A stretch of DNA of 50,287 nt from CAYMOV01 sp964392085 (GTDB lineage Bacteria; Oederibacteriota; Muellerivitia; Muellerivitales; Muellerivitaceae). The notes beneath the pieces were generated by a model. It did not search any database. It was not told the origin of the DNA and saw nothing but the letters and a program-made list of their open reading frames with translations. Location of the stretch: contig CAYMOV010000010.1 in the NCBI GenBank assembly GCA_964392085.1, forward strand, positions 1 through 50,287. Direction: 5' to 3'. Shown here piece after piece: positions 18,559-26,871 of this stretch; position 1 is the first letter of the stretch; every line of letters starts with the position of its first letter. The position numbers and the translations under genes were made by a program.

Positions 18559-20325
18559 ATGGCCGAGTCGATGAAGAAACGCCTGGGTGAAATGTTGGTG
18601 GATGAAGGCATCATCACCGAGGAACAGCTTCAAGAGGCCATGCACGAGCAGAAGATCAAGGGCGGTCGACTTGAAAAACTGCTGATCAGCCAAGGCTATG
18701 TCACCCAGGACGTCATTATGGCGTTCGTGGGAACCCAATTGGGAATTCCCCACGTTAACCTTCCCGACATCGGTGAGATCCCGAATGATGTGGTCTTTTC
18801 GGTGCCCGAATCCATCGCATTGAACCATATCCTCCTCCCCATCGCCAAGAAGGACAAGAAGTTGACGGTGGCCATGGCGGACCCCCTCAATGTCTTCGCC
18901 ATTGACGACATCAAGATGATGACGGGGTTCGAGGTAGAGCCGGTGATCGCCAGTGAAGCCGATATTAAATCCTTCCAGGCGAAGTATTACGGCTCGGCGT
19001 CAGGCGGGGGGGCCGGCGGGGGAGCCACCGGCGGGGACATGCAAGAAATCATTAACTCCATGGGTCAAACCGACAACTTGGAGGTGATGGAAGACAAAGA
19101 AGAGGAGTTGGACATCTCAAAACTGGAGGCCGCGGGGGAGGATGCCCCGGTCATCCGACTCGTGAACCTGATCCTCACGGAGGCCGTTCGGTCGGGGGCC
19201 TCCGACATCCACATCGAACCCTACGAAAAGAGCCTCCGTTGCCGTTACCGGATCGACGGCGTCCTCCATGAGGTCCAATCGCCCCCCAAACAACTTTCGG
19301 CCGCCATCTCATCGCGCATCAAGATCATGTCGTCCCTCGACATCGCTGAGCGTCGTTTGCCCCAGGACGGCCGGATCAAGATCAAGGTCTTGGCCAAGGA
19401 AATCGACCTCCGCGTCTCGATCCTGCCGGTCCAATTCGGTGAGAAGATCGTCATGCGGATTTTGGACTCCTCCAACCTCACCTTGGGCATTGAGAGCATG
19501 GGTTTCGAGACCGAAGCTTTGCCCAAGTTCATGAAGGCTATCACCGAGCCCTACGGCATGGTGTTGATCACGGGTCCCACGGGGTCAGGCAAGTCCACGA
19601 CGCTTTACTCGGCCATGCACCACATCAACGATCCCGATGTCAACATCTCTACGGTCGAGGATCCTGTTGAATACAACCTTCCCGGCATCAACCAGGTCAA
19701 CGTGAAAAGCGGGATCGGTTTGACCTTCGCGGCCGGCCTTCGTTCCTTCCTTCGGCAGGACCCGGACATCATCCTGGTGGGGGAGACGCGGGATAAGGAA
19801 ACCGCCGAGGTCGGCATCAACGCCGCCTTGACGGGTCACTTGGTGTTTTCGACTCTCCACACCAACGACGCCCCGGGGGCCGTGACCCGCATGATCAACA
19901 TGGGAGTGGAGCCCTTCCTCATCACCTCAACGGTCCACTGCGTGGTGGCCCAACGGTTGATCCGGCGGCTTTGCAAGGACTGCAAGGAGCCGTATGAGGC
20001 CGACGATGTCCTCTTGAACGACATGAAAATCACCCGCCCCGAGGGCCAGGCGGTCACCCTGTATAAGCCGGTTGGCTGTAACACCTGCTCCAATACAGGC
20101 TACAAGGGTCGGATGGCCATCCACGAGGTCATGATCACCTGCGAGGACTTCAAAAAAGCCGTCATCCTGCGAAAGTCCTCCGCCGAGTTGAAGGGGATCG
20201 CGAGGGCGAACGGCATGCAGACCCTCCGGGAATGCGGGGTCCAAAAGGTCCTGAAGGGAATGACCAGCATCGAGGAATTGTTCCGGGTGGCTCACGCCGA
20301 CGAGGAAGAGGAAAGCCGCGGTTGA
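18559..20325 (+). CDS. pilB: Type IV pilus extension ATPase PilB
   Basis: A 588-residue cytoplasmic hexameric ATPase that powers pilin assembly. The N-terminal MshEN-type domain (about 1-150) has KKRLGEMLVDEGIITEEQL, in some relatives a c-di-GMP binding fold. A Gly-rich linker is near 150. The ATPase core has Walker A GPTGSGKSTT with Lys345, Walker B-type ILVGETRDKETA and the His box TGHLVFSTLHTNDA. A tetracysteine zinc site is formed by CKDC and CNTC. The ATG at 18559 is preceded by GAGGTGACGC. It is the first gene of the pilus locus, with pilT and pilC downstream. Confidence 0.97.
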   Translation: MAESMKKRLGEMLVDEGIITEEQLQEAMHEQKIKGGRLEKLLISQGYVTQDVIMAFVGTQLGIPHVNLPDIGEIPNDVVFSVPESIALNHILLPIAKKDKKLTVAMADPLNVFAIDDIKMMTGFEVEPVIASEADIKSFQAKYYGSASGGGAGGGATGGDMQEIINSMGQTDNLEVMEDKEEELDISKLEAAGEDAPVIRLVNLILTEAVRSGASDIHIEPYEKSLRCRYRIDGVLHEVQSPPKQLSAAISSRIKIMSSLDIAERRLPQDGRIKIKVLAKEIDLRVSILPVQFGEKIVMRILDSSNLTLGIESMGFETEALPKFMKAITEPYGMVLITGPTGSGKSTTLYSAMHHINDPDVNISTVEDPVEYNLPGINQVNVKSGIGLTFAAGLRSFLRQDPDIILVGETRDKETAEVGINAALTGHLVFSTLHTNDAPGAVTRMINMGVEPFLITSTVHCVVAQRLIRRLCKDCKEPYEADDVLLNDMKITRPEGQAVTLYKPVGCNTCSNTGYKGRMAIHEVMITCEDFKKAVILRKSSAELKGIARANGMQTLRECGVQKVLKGMTSIEELFRVAHADEEEESRG

Positions 20326-20391
20326 ATACCGCCGTTCAAGTTGGATTTAAACCGTTTTGAAGCCTTAATAACCTCATAAGGAAAAAACTCC

Positions 20392-21456
20392 ATGGTCAAC
20401 ATTGATACCCTCCTTCGCCTGATGTTCGAGCGGAACGCCTCGGACCTCCATATCACGGCTGGGGTGCCCCCCATGCTCCGGATCGACGGGGTCATGACCC
20501 CTACGGAGTACGAAAAACTGAGGCCTGAGACCACACAACAGCTCATTTATTCCATCCTGACGGACGAGCAAAAGGAGAAATTCGAAAAGGATAACGAGCT
20601 CGACGTTTCCTTCGGGGTCGAAGGTGTCGGCCGGGTCCGGATGAACGTCTTCCAACAGCGCGGCGCTGTCGCCGCGGCCCTCCGGAACATCCCCACCAAT
20701 ATCCGTAATTTTGAGGACCTGCGGCTGCCCCAGGTAGTCCAAGACATCGTGAAAATGCCCAAAGGCTTGGTATTGGTCACGGGGCCAACCGGCTCGGGGA
20801 AATCCACGACCCTCGCCGCGATGATCGACTGGATCAACACCAACCGCCAAATGCACATCATCACTATCGAGGATCCCATCGAGTACGTGCACACCCATAA
20901 ATCCTGCATCGTCAACCAGCGTGAAGTTGGGACAGACACCCATTCGTTCACCTCGGCCTTGAAGTATTCCCTCCGGGAAGACCCGGACGTCATCCTCATC
21001 GGTGAAATGCGCGACTTGGAAACCGTGGGGGCCGCCTTAACCATCGCGGAGACCGGACACTTGGTCTTCGCCACCCTCCACACGGTCGATTCGATCCAGA
21101 CCATCAACCGAATCATCGACGTGTTTCCCTCGGGCCAGCAACAACAGGTCCGCGCCCAGCTGTCTTTCGTGCTCCAGGCCGTCCTTTCCCAGCAACTCCT
21201 GCCCAAGGCTTATGGGTCCGGCCGGTGCATGTCGGTCGAGATCCTCATCCCGACGGCCGGCATCCGGAACCTGATCCGCGAAGAGAAGATCCACCAAATT
21301 TATTCGGCCATGCAGACGGGCGCCGAATACGGCATGCAGACCATGAACCAATCGCTTTACGAGCTGTACCAAAAACAGTTGGTAAGCTACAACGAGATTT
21401 TCTCTCGGACCTTGGACCCCAAGGAATTGCAGCGCATGATCAAGGGGATGGGATGA
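20392..21456 (+). CDS. pilT: Type IV pilus retraction ATPase PilT
   Basis: A 354-residue ATPase that depolymerises pili and drives twitching. The N-terminal PAS-like domain starts MVNIDTLLRLMFERNASDLH. The core has Walker A GPTGSGKSTT with Lys137, the Asp box ITIEDPIEYVH, Walker B ILIGEMRDLETV and His box TGHLVFATLHTVD. The C-terminal GIRNLIREEKIHQI corresponds to the AIRNLIRE motif required for retraction, which separates PilT from PilB. It starts 66 bases after pilB with AAGGAAAAAA as ribosome site. Confidence 0.97.
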   Translation: MVNIDTLLRLMFERNASDLHITAGVPPMLRIDGVMTPTEYEKLRPETTQQLIYSILTDEQKEKFEKDNELDVSFGVEGVGRVRMNVFQQRGAVAAALRNIPTNIRNFEDLRLPQVVQDIVKMPKGLVLVTGPTGSGKSTTLAAMIDWINTNRQMHIITIEDPIEYVHTHKSCIVNQREVGTDTHSFTSALKYSLREDPDVILIGEMRDLETVGAALTIAETGHLVFATLHTVDSIQTINRIIDVFPSGQQQQVRAQLSFVLQAVLSQQLLPKAYGSGRCMSVEILIPTAGIRNLIREEKIHQIYSAMQTGAEYGMQTMNQSLYELYQKQLVSYNEIFSRTLDPKELQRMIKGMG

Positions 21457-21486
21457 CCCACAAGGTTTCACCCGGAGGCGCGATAA

Positions 21487-22698
21487 ATGCCGACCTATAA
21501 GTACAAAGCCAAAAACCAGATGGGAAAAACCGTGGATGGAACCCTCGAGGCCGACAACGAGGGAAGTCTCGCGGCGCAACTACGTCAAAAACGGCTTGAA
21601 CTCGTCTCAGCCAGCCAGTCCCGTGGATTGGGGGCTATGCTGGCTTCGTTCAATTCGGGATCCATTACGACCCGGGACATCGTCATTTTCAGCCGCCAAT
21701 TCTCGACCATGGTGAACGCCGGGTTGCCCATCATGCAGGGGTTGAGCATCATCGCCGAGCAGGCGGACAACAAGAACTTCCGCGTCGTCGTCGCGAAGGT
21801 GAGGGATGACATCTCCAACGGCGTGCCCCTGTCCGACGCCATGGCCAAGCACCCAAAGGCTTTCAGCACGCTTTACGTCAACATGGTCAAGGCCGGGGAA
21901 CAGGGCGGGATTTTGGACGCGATTTTCCAGCGGCTCTCCGAGTATATGGAGAAGGCCGACGCTATCCAGAACAAGGTCAAAAGCGCCATGATGTACCCCG
22001 TTGTGGTCTTTTCGGTGGCGATATTGGTCGTGATTTTCTTGATGATCAAGGTGATCCCGACGTTCCGGGATGTTTTCACGGGTTTCGGCGGGAAACTCCC
22101 GGGCCCGACGCTTGTCGTCATCGCGGTGAGCGATTTCCTGTCGAGTTGGAGGGCGCTTTTCCTATTGGCGGGGATCATCGTTTTCGTCTTTGCCCTGTCC
22201 ATCTACCGTAAAACAAAATCCGGCGCTTACAATATCGACCTCATGTTGATGAAATTGCCGGTTTTCGGGGAGCTCCTTCGAAAAAGCGCCGTCGCCAAAT
22301 TCGGGCGGACCCTCGGGACTTTGATCAAGTCGGGGGTGCCCATCATGGACGCGATGGAAACCGTTGGAAAGACCTCCGGGAATTTGGTGGTTGAACGGGC
22401 GGTCCTACAGGCCCGGGAATCCATCAAAGAGGGCAAAACCTTGACGGAGCCGCTTAAAAAATCAGGCGTCTTTCCCCCCATGGTCATCCAAATGATCAAT
22501 GTCGGCGAGGAAACCGGGGCTTTGGACACCATGTTGTCGAAAGTGGCGGATTTCTATGAAATGGAAGTGGACACGGCCGTGGATGGGCTGACGTCCATTA
22601 TTGAGCCCATTTTGATTGTTTTCCTGGGGGTTACGATTGGTTTCATCGTCATCGCCATGTTCATGCCGATGTTCAACTTGGGGAATCTGGTCTCGTAA
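21487..22698 (+). CDS. pilC: Type IV pilus inner-membrane platform protein PilC
   Basis: A 403-residue polytopic protein that couples the PilB/PilT motors to pilin insertion. MPTYKYKAKNQMGKTVDGTL is the usual N-terminus. Two homologous GspF-type helical domains follow, one with FSRQFSTMVNAGLPIMQGL and one with FGRTLGTLIKSGVPIMDAM, with membrane segments at about 170-190, 220-240 and 375-400. The length is typical. It starts 30 bases after pilT. A terminator follows at 22717, separating it from pilA. Confidence 0.97.
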   Translation: MPTYKYKAKNQMGKTVDGTLEADNEGSLAAQLRQKRLELVSASQSRGLGAMLASFNSGSITTRDIVIFSRQFSTMVNAGLPIMQGLSIIAEQADNKNFRVVVAKVRDDISNGVPLSDAMAKHPKAFSTLYVNMVKAGEQGGILDAIFQRLSEYMEKADAIQNKVKSAMMYPVVVFSVAILVVIFLMIKVIPTFRDVFTGFGGKLPGPTLVVIAVSDFLSSWRALFLLAGIIVFVFALSIYRKTKSGAYNIDLMLMKLPVFGELLRKSAVAKFGRTLGTLIKSGVPIMDAMETVGKTSGNLVVERAVLQARESIKEGKTLTEPLKKSGVFPPMVIQMINVGEETGALDTMLSKVADFYEMEVDTAVDGLTSIIEPILIVFLGVTIGFIVIAMFMPMFNLGNLVS

Positions 22699-22716
22699 GG
22701 GGCTGGAGATTTGAAT

Positions 22717-22739
22717 AAGGGCCAAAAACCCCTTTTTTT
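22717..22739 (+). terminator. Intrinsic terminator after pilC
   Basis: AAGGG at 22717-22721 pairs with CCCTT at 22730-22734 around an eight-base loop, and T continues to 22739. The stem is short but the T-run is long. It would end the pilB-T-C transcript before the separate pilA promoter. Confidence 0.6.
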
Positions 22740-22753
22740 AACCATAAAACGGT

Positions 22754-22783
22754 TTGACAGAAGATACGGGATTTCGATACAAT
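22754..22783 (+). promoter_or_regulatory. Sigma-70-type promoter for pilA
   Basis: TTGACA at 22754-22759 and TACAAT at 22778-22783 are 18 bases apart, the same elements as before efp. Transcription would begin near 22790, giving a leader of about 65 bases. This supports strong, separate expression of the major pilin. No sigma-54 GG-N10-GC element is convincing here, unlike pilA genes controlled by PilSR in some bacteria. Confidence 0.8.
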
Positions 22784-22855
22784 TTTAGTGGATCAGCCGG
22801 GGTCCCACTCGCGGTTTGGGTGGCGGTTGGTTCACTAAATTCAGGAGGTTTGAAA

Positions 22856-23317
22856 ATGGTTCGGATGAAACAAAAAGGCTTCACGATGATCGAACTCATG
22901 ATCGTCGTGGCCATCATCGGGATCTTGGCCGCCATCGCCCTTCCAAAATTCGCGGACATGATCGAGAAGTCACGGGAAGGGTCGACGAAGGGTAACGCCG
23001 GAAGCATCAAGTCGGCGAATGCCATTTATTATGGCGACCAAGAAGGAATTTGGCCGACCACGATGAATAGCATCTCGACTTACCGTTATAGCCTTTACTT
23101 GGACAACATCCCGGATGTGAAGGTGACCGGGAAGTTCGATCCTAACACTGGCACGGACACTCCGAAGGGCCGTTGGGTCAACTTGACTTCAGTCAATGGA
23201 GCCCCGGCTGTCAAGAGTTCCGGCTGGCTGTATGACAGCACCCTCGGTACGGCGTATGTCAACAGCACCTTGAAGGACTCGAAGAAGATCCCGTATTCTT
23301 ATTACGGGTTCGAGTAA
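22856..23317 (+). CDS. pilA: Major type IV pilin PilA
   Basis: A 153-residue prepilin. The eight-residue leader MVRMKQKG is cut before Phe1, followed by FTMIELMIVVAIIGILAAIA, with Glu5 needed for assembly and the N-terminal hydrophobic helix. The globular part of about 110 residues is rich in Ser, Thr, Tyr and Lys and has no cysteines, so no C-terminal disulfide loop. ATG at 22856 is firmly chosen: AGGAGG lies seven bases upstream and the promoter lies inside the longer open frame. It has its own promoter and terminator, as expected for the most abundant pilus subunit. Confidence 0.95.
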   Translation: MVRMKQKGFTMIELMIVVAIIGILAAIALPKFADMIEKSREGSTKGNAGSIKSANAIYYGDQEGIWPTTMNSISTYRYSLYLDNIPDVKVTGKFDPNTGTDTPKGRWVNLTSVNGAPAVKSSGWLYDSTLGTAYVNSTLKDSKKIPYSYYGFE

Positions 23318-23327
23318 GTTAGATTGG

Positions 23328-23357
23328 TAAAGGCGGCCTTGAAAAAGGCCGCCTTTA
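23328..23357 (+). terminator. Intrinsic terminator after pilA
   Basis: TAAAGGCGGCC at 23328-23338 pairs perfectly with GGCCGCCTTTA at 23347-23357 around an eight-base loop. The stem is 11 base pairs; the 3' side ends in a short T stretch and is followed by TTCATTTT. It probably ends most pilA transcripts, with some read-through into pilD. Confidence 0.75.
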
Positions 23358-23364
23358 CTTCATT

Positions 23365-24219
23365 TTGGAGGTGAGCCTCATCCCACCAATGCTCAATCCA
23401 TTACCCCTCGACACCTACCTCTTCTCATGCCTCGCTTTTGTTTTTGGGGCATGCATAGGAAGCTTTTTAAATGTCGTCATTTTGCGTTGGAAAACTGGCG
23501 AAAGTATCGTTTTTCCACCATCACATTGTTCCAGGTGCCGCCAAACGCTTAAATGGTATGAAAATATACCGTTATTTAGCTATATTGCCCTTTGCGGACG
23601 TTGTTCCCATTGTAAAAAACCCATTTCCCTACAATACCCAGCGGTGGAAGCCTTGACCGGAGTGCTTTTTGCGGTTTGGGTTTTCCGTTTTCCCAATCCT
23701 GCCGGCTTGATCTGGATTTCGGGCCCAATTTTCCTGAGTTTTCTTGTGTTGTTATCCACAACTGATTTAAAATGGGGCTTATTACCACATCCTGTGAATA
23801 ACCTGTTCATGGCTTGTGGGTTGTTGTTCGCTGTTTTTTTTCACCCGGTTTGGGGAGCCCAAACAGTTCGGGATGGATTGATGGGATTTGTCGTTTTGAG
23901 CGGTTTTTTGTTGGTGATGGAGGGGTTGTTTCCAGGGCGGATGGGGGGCGGTGACATCAAAATGGCGGGTGGGATGGGCGCCTGGTTGGGTTTCTCGAAT
24001 GGCTTGGTCGCGTTGGGTGGTTCTTTTGGATTGGGCGCGATGGCGGCCATTGGGGTGATTTTAACAGGTCGAGGCGGATTAAAAACAAAACTGCCCTTCG
24101 CGCCTTTTTTGGCCGTGGGGGGAGCTTTGGTCGCGGGAACGCCTAATCTTCAGGGCGTCCTTGGGCTGGGCGTTTTAAACTGGCTAAAACCCCTTTTGAC
24201 GGGAGCGGGTGGATCATGA
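23365..24219 (+). CDS. pilD: Prepilin peptidase / N-methyltransferase PilD
   Basis: A 284-residue inner-membrane aspartic protease that cleaves prepilin leaders and methylates the new N-terminus. GSFLNVVILR near the N-terminus and two CxxC pairs (CSRC and CGRC/CSHC) mark the cytoplasmic methylase domain. Catalytic Asp is present in TTDLKWGLLP and in GGGDIKMAGG. The first motif usually reads D-x5-LPD; here the last Asp is His (LPH). Base composition is clearly lower in GC than the neighbours (about 40% in 23461-23580 by hand count) with many TTA, TTT and AAA codons. The start is uncertain: TTG 23365, GTG 23371 or ATG 23389, with GGAGGTGA at 23367. It overlaps pilM as ATGA. Confidence 0.93.
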   Translation: MEVSLIPPMLNPLPLDTYLFSCLAFVFGACIGSFLNVVILRWKTGESIVFPPSHCSRCRQTLKWYENIPLFSYIALCGRCSHCKKPISLQYPAVEALTGVLFAVWVFRFPNPAGLIWISGPIFLSFLVLLSTTDLKWGLLPHPVNNLFMACGLLFAVFFHPVWGAQTVRDGLMGFVVLSGFLLVMEGLFPGRMGGGDIKMAGGMGAWLGFSNGLVALGGSFGLGAMAAIGVILTGRGGLKTKLPFAPFLAVGGALVAGTPNLQGVLGLGVLNWLKPLLTGAGGS

Positions 24220-25319
24220 TCGGCGGCTTTTTCTCAAAAACCATCGTGGGCCTCGACATTGGCTCGTCTTCCGTCAAGGCGCTTCAACTTAAACTCGTCG
24301 GATCCAAATGGACCGTGGAAGCTTCCGGAATGGTGGACCTTCCGAAAGAGGCCCTGGAGCCCGGGAAAGTCGAGGCCAAGCAGGGTTTCCTGCTGGACGC
24401 CTTGAAACGCCTTTTCAAGGAAAGCGGAATCAGCTCAAGAAATGTCGTGACTTCCCTTTCGGGGGATTCGGTGATTGTCCGATATGTCAAGCTCCCCTAC
24501 ATGAGCGCCGAAGAGTTGAGGGGCGCCATCGGGAGTGAGGCGGAACAATACATCCCGTTAAACATCGACCAAGTCGTCCTGGATTTCCAGATCTTGGGCG
24601 AGGTCCAAGAAGAGGGGCAGAAAAAATTGGATGTCCTGTTGGTTGCCGCCAAGAACGACGCGGTCGACCAACATTTGGCGTTCTTGAAATCCGCGGGTTT
24701 GAGCCCGCAAATCGTCGATGTGGACGCGTTCGCCCTCGAGAACGCCTATGAAATGAGCCGGCTCGAAGGCAACGACGAAACGGCCGCCCTCCTCAATATC
24801 GGCGCCACCCTGACCACCATCAACATCGTCGAAGGCCCGAACACCCGGTTTACCCGGGATATCCCCGTCGCGGGGAACGATTTTACTCGAGAAATCCAAA
24901 AAGAATTCAATCTCCGGTTTGGGGAAGCGGAAGAACTGAAAAAGGCCCAAGGGGTTATCTCGATGGATGAGGACGATATCGGCTTGACCTCCATGGCCGA
25001 TAAGGACGACCGGGTCTTAAGGATGTCCGATGCCATGACGCCGGTCCTGAATAAGCTTCTAGGGGAAATCCGGCGTTCTTTCGATTACTACGAAACCCAA
25101 GCCCGAAAAAAGACCGTGGAACGAATCGTCCTGTCGGGGGGGACCGCCCGACTCAAGAACTTGAACAGGTTCCTGGCCAATAAACTGGGGATCCCGGTGG
25201 AGCATTTGGTGCCCTTCCGAAACCTGGAAATCTCAAAGGGCGTGGACTCAGAGCGATTAACGGAACGGGAGTTCCAGTTGGGTGTTTGCCTGGGGCTCGC
25301 CATGCGTAGGACGGTTTAA
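24216..25319 (+). CDS. pilM: Type IV pilus assembly protein PilM
   Basis: A 367-residue actin-like cytoplasmic ATPase-fold protein that binds the N-terminus of PilN. VGLDIGSSSVKALQLK is the phosphate-1 loop, LNIGATLTTINIV the phosphate-2 region and IVLSGGTARLKNL the adenosine loop. The SEAEQYIPLN stretch is typical of PilM. The length (about 350) is normal. Its ATG overlaps the pilD stop, and pilN follows after four bases, so pilD-M-N-O-P-Q form one operon. Confidence 0.96.
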   Translation: MIGGFFSKTIVGLDIGSSSVKALQLKLVGSKWTVEASGMVDLPKEALEPGKVEAKQGFLLDALKRLFKESGISSRNVVTSLSGDSVIVRYVKLPYMSAEELRGAIGSEAEQYIPLNIDQVVLDFQILGEVQEEGQKKLDVLLVAAKNDAVDQHLAFLKSAGLSPQIVDVDAFALENAYEMSRLEGNDETAALLNIGATLTTINIVEGPNTRFTRDIPVAGNDFTREIQKEFNLRFGEAEELKKAQGVISMDEDDIGLTSMADKDDRVLRMSDAMTPVLNKLLGEIRRSFDYYETQARKKTVERIVLSGGTARLKNLNRFLANKLGIPVEHLVPFRNLEISKGVDSERLTEREFQLGVCLGLAMRRTV

Positions 25320-25323
25320 ACCG

Positions 25324-25890
25324 ATGATCAAGATCAATCTCCTCCCGGTCAAGGAAGCAAAACGGCGTAAACAAATGCTTCTCTTTGTTTACATCGGGCT
25401 TGTAGCCGTCGTTTTGATGGCGGGGATGGCTTGGTTTTGGTGGGTTCAGTACCAAAAAGTGAACGATCTCAACGTGCTAATCCAGAAAGTTGATGAAGAG
25501 TCGAAGGGCTATGAAGGCAAGATCCAGGAAATAAAGGATCTCCAACTGAAGGAAACGGCGTTGGAGTCGTTCCGGTCGGTGATCAAGTCGATCTACGACG
25601 ACCAAAAAACGGTGCTTGGGGCGTTGGATCAAATGGCCCAGGATTTACCCGACGATGTTTGGCTCAATAACACTGAGCAGGGACAGGATAAGGACAGTAA
25701 TCTCCTGACCATCAAAGGGGACTCCCTGTCGCAAGCCTCCATCCAACTGTTGGCGAACCGCATGAGAAAACCCGGAGGGTTCCTCACGGACCCGATCGTT
25801 CAGGAAATTACCGTCCGGCAAAACGCCGGGAGTTTCAACGGTTCGGTTTACACATTCACCCTCAAAGTGAAGATGGGAGGGTCGAAGTGA
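25324..25890 (+). CDS. pilN: Type IV pilus alignment protein PilN
   Basis: A 188-residue inner-membrane protein. The short cytoplasmic N-terminus MIKINLLPVKEAKRRKQM contains the INLLP motif that docks in PilM. One membrane segment spans about residues 20-40, then a coiled coil (about 45-80) and a ferredoxin-like periplasmic domain. ATG at 25324 is chosen because it puts INLLP at the N-terminus; longer versions overlap pilM. It partners with PilO. Confidence 0.95.
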   Translation: MIKINLLPVKEAKRRKQMLLFVYIGLVAVVLMAGMAWFWWVQYQKVNDLNVLIQKVDEESKGYEGKIQEIKDLQLKETALESFRSVIKSIYDDQKTVLGALDQMAQDLPDDVWLNNTEQGQDKDSNLLTIKGDSLSQASIQLLANRMRKPGGFLTDPIVQEITVRQNAGSFNGSVYTFTLKVKMGGSK

Positions 25891-26453
25891 AGCTTACCCA
25901 AGAACAACAATACATGGTGATGGGACTCATTGTTTTTATCCTGGTTGGGATCGGTTATTACCAATTCGGCTTAAAGCCTGTTTGGCAACACTCCTCGGAG
26001 CTTCAAGCCACCTTGACGGCGAAGGAAAAAGACCTCAAAGACGCCAAGGAAATCGTGGCCAAATACCCTGAATTTAAGAAGCGTTCGGCCTCCATCCAGC
26101 GGGAGTTGGAATGGTTTCAAAACCGGATTCCGACGACATTAGATAGGGCCAAAATGTTGGAATCGATCTCGGCGCTGCAGGCCCGTTCCGGGGTTCAATT
26201 AGTCTCGTTCACCTCCAGCGCCTTGCCGGTCAAAAAGGAAAATTACACCGAAGTTCCCGTGGAGATCCGTTTCAAGTCGAGTTTCGCCAATCTCTTGGAA
26301 TTTATCCGCGAAATGGGATCTGCCGAGACCCTCATGACGGTCGGGGCGATTCGATTCAACTCCACGCCGAATGGGGCTCTGGACGGCCTCAGCATCGACG
26401 GACAAATGACCGTTAAAGGGGCCATGGCCAACGCGGGGGCGGTCACCAAATGA
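25887..26453 (+). CDS. pilO: Type IV pilus alignment protein PilO
   Basis: A 188-residue inner-membrane protein that pairs with PilN and links the motor to PilP/PilQ. A membrane segment at about residues 10-28 (VMGLIVFILVGIGYYQF) is followed by a coiled coil (about 35-75) and a periplasmic ferredoxin-like domain with VPVEIRFKSSFANLLEFIRE. The GTG start overlaps the pilN stop as GTGA. The length is somewhat short but within the family range. Confidence 0.94.
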   Translation: MKLTQEQQYMVMGLIVFILVGIGYYQFGLKPVWQHSSELQATLTAKEKDLKDAKEIVAKYPEFKKRSASIQRELEWFQNRIPTTLDRAKMLESISALQARSGVQLVSFTSSALPVKKENYTEVPVEIRFKSSFANLLEFIREMGSAETLMTVGAIRFNSTPNGALDGLSIDGQMTVKGAMANAGAVTK

Positions 26454-26869
26454 AAAAGAACCTTCGAGCGGGTTTGCTATCGATCCTGATGGTCTTGTCG
26501 GCGGCCGCTTTCCGGGCCCAACAAGTGGACGTCCCTGAGCCGACTTTCATGCAAGCCCCTGAGTATTCGGGTTACCAACCCCAATACAAGGGTCGGGACC
26601 CATTTATCCCAATCCAAGTTCCGACGTTGAACCAAGTCTCGATCATGGAGTTGGACTACCATGGAACCCTCTCGATCGGCGGGGTACCGATGGCGTTGTT
26701 CAACTGGAGGGACAAGCCGGACACCCGGTTTGTCCTGAAATTCAGGAAACTTTACGATGCGAATGGTGTTTGGGTGGACGGGGTGGTGGGGGACATCACC
26801 GACAAGGAAGTTGTCTTGACCCAAGGCAACCAGAAAATTCCCTACCCTCGAGATCAAAGGAGACCTTGA
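26450..26869 (+). CDS. pilP: PilP-like pilus assembly protein
   Basis: A 139-residue exported protein. The N-terminal signal-like segment (about 1-22) is followed by a Pro/Tyr/Gln-rich stretch and YKGRDPFIPI, the RDPF motif typical of PilP, then a small beta-domain with LDYHGTLSIGGVPMAL and VVLTQGNQKI. PilP is usually a lipoprotein, but there is no lipobox Cys here, so this copy may be soluble or anchored otherwise. It overlaps pilO as ATGA and ends two bases before the pilQ start codon. Confidence 0.85.
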   Translation: MKKNLRAGLLSILMVLSAAAFRAQQVDVPEPTFMQAPEYSGYQPQYKGRDPFIPIQVPTLNQVSIMELDYHGTLSIGGVPMALFNWRDKPDTRFVLKFRKLYDANGVWVDGVVGDITDKEVVLTQGNQKIPYPRDQRRP

Positions 26870-26871
26870 CC

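Noticed and set aside
22784..22855. Sigma-54 promoter for pilA
   Set aside because: No GG-N10-GC element with reasonable flanks is found here, while a near-perfect sigma-70 promoter is present.
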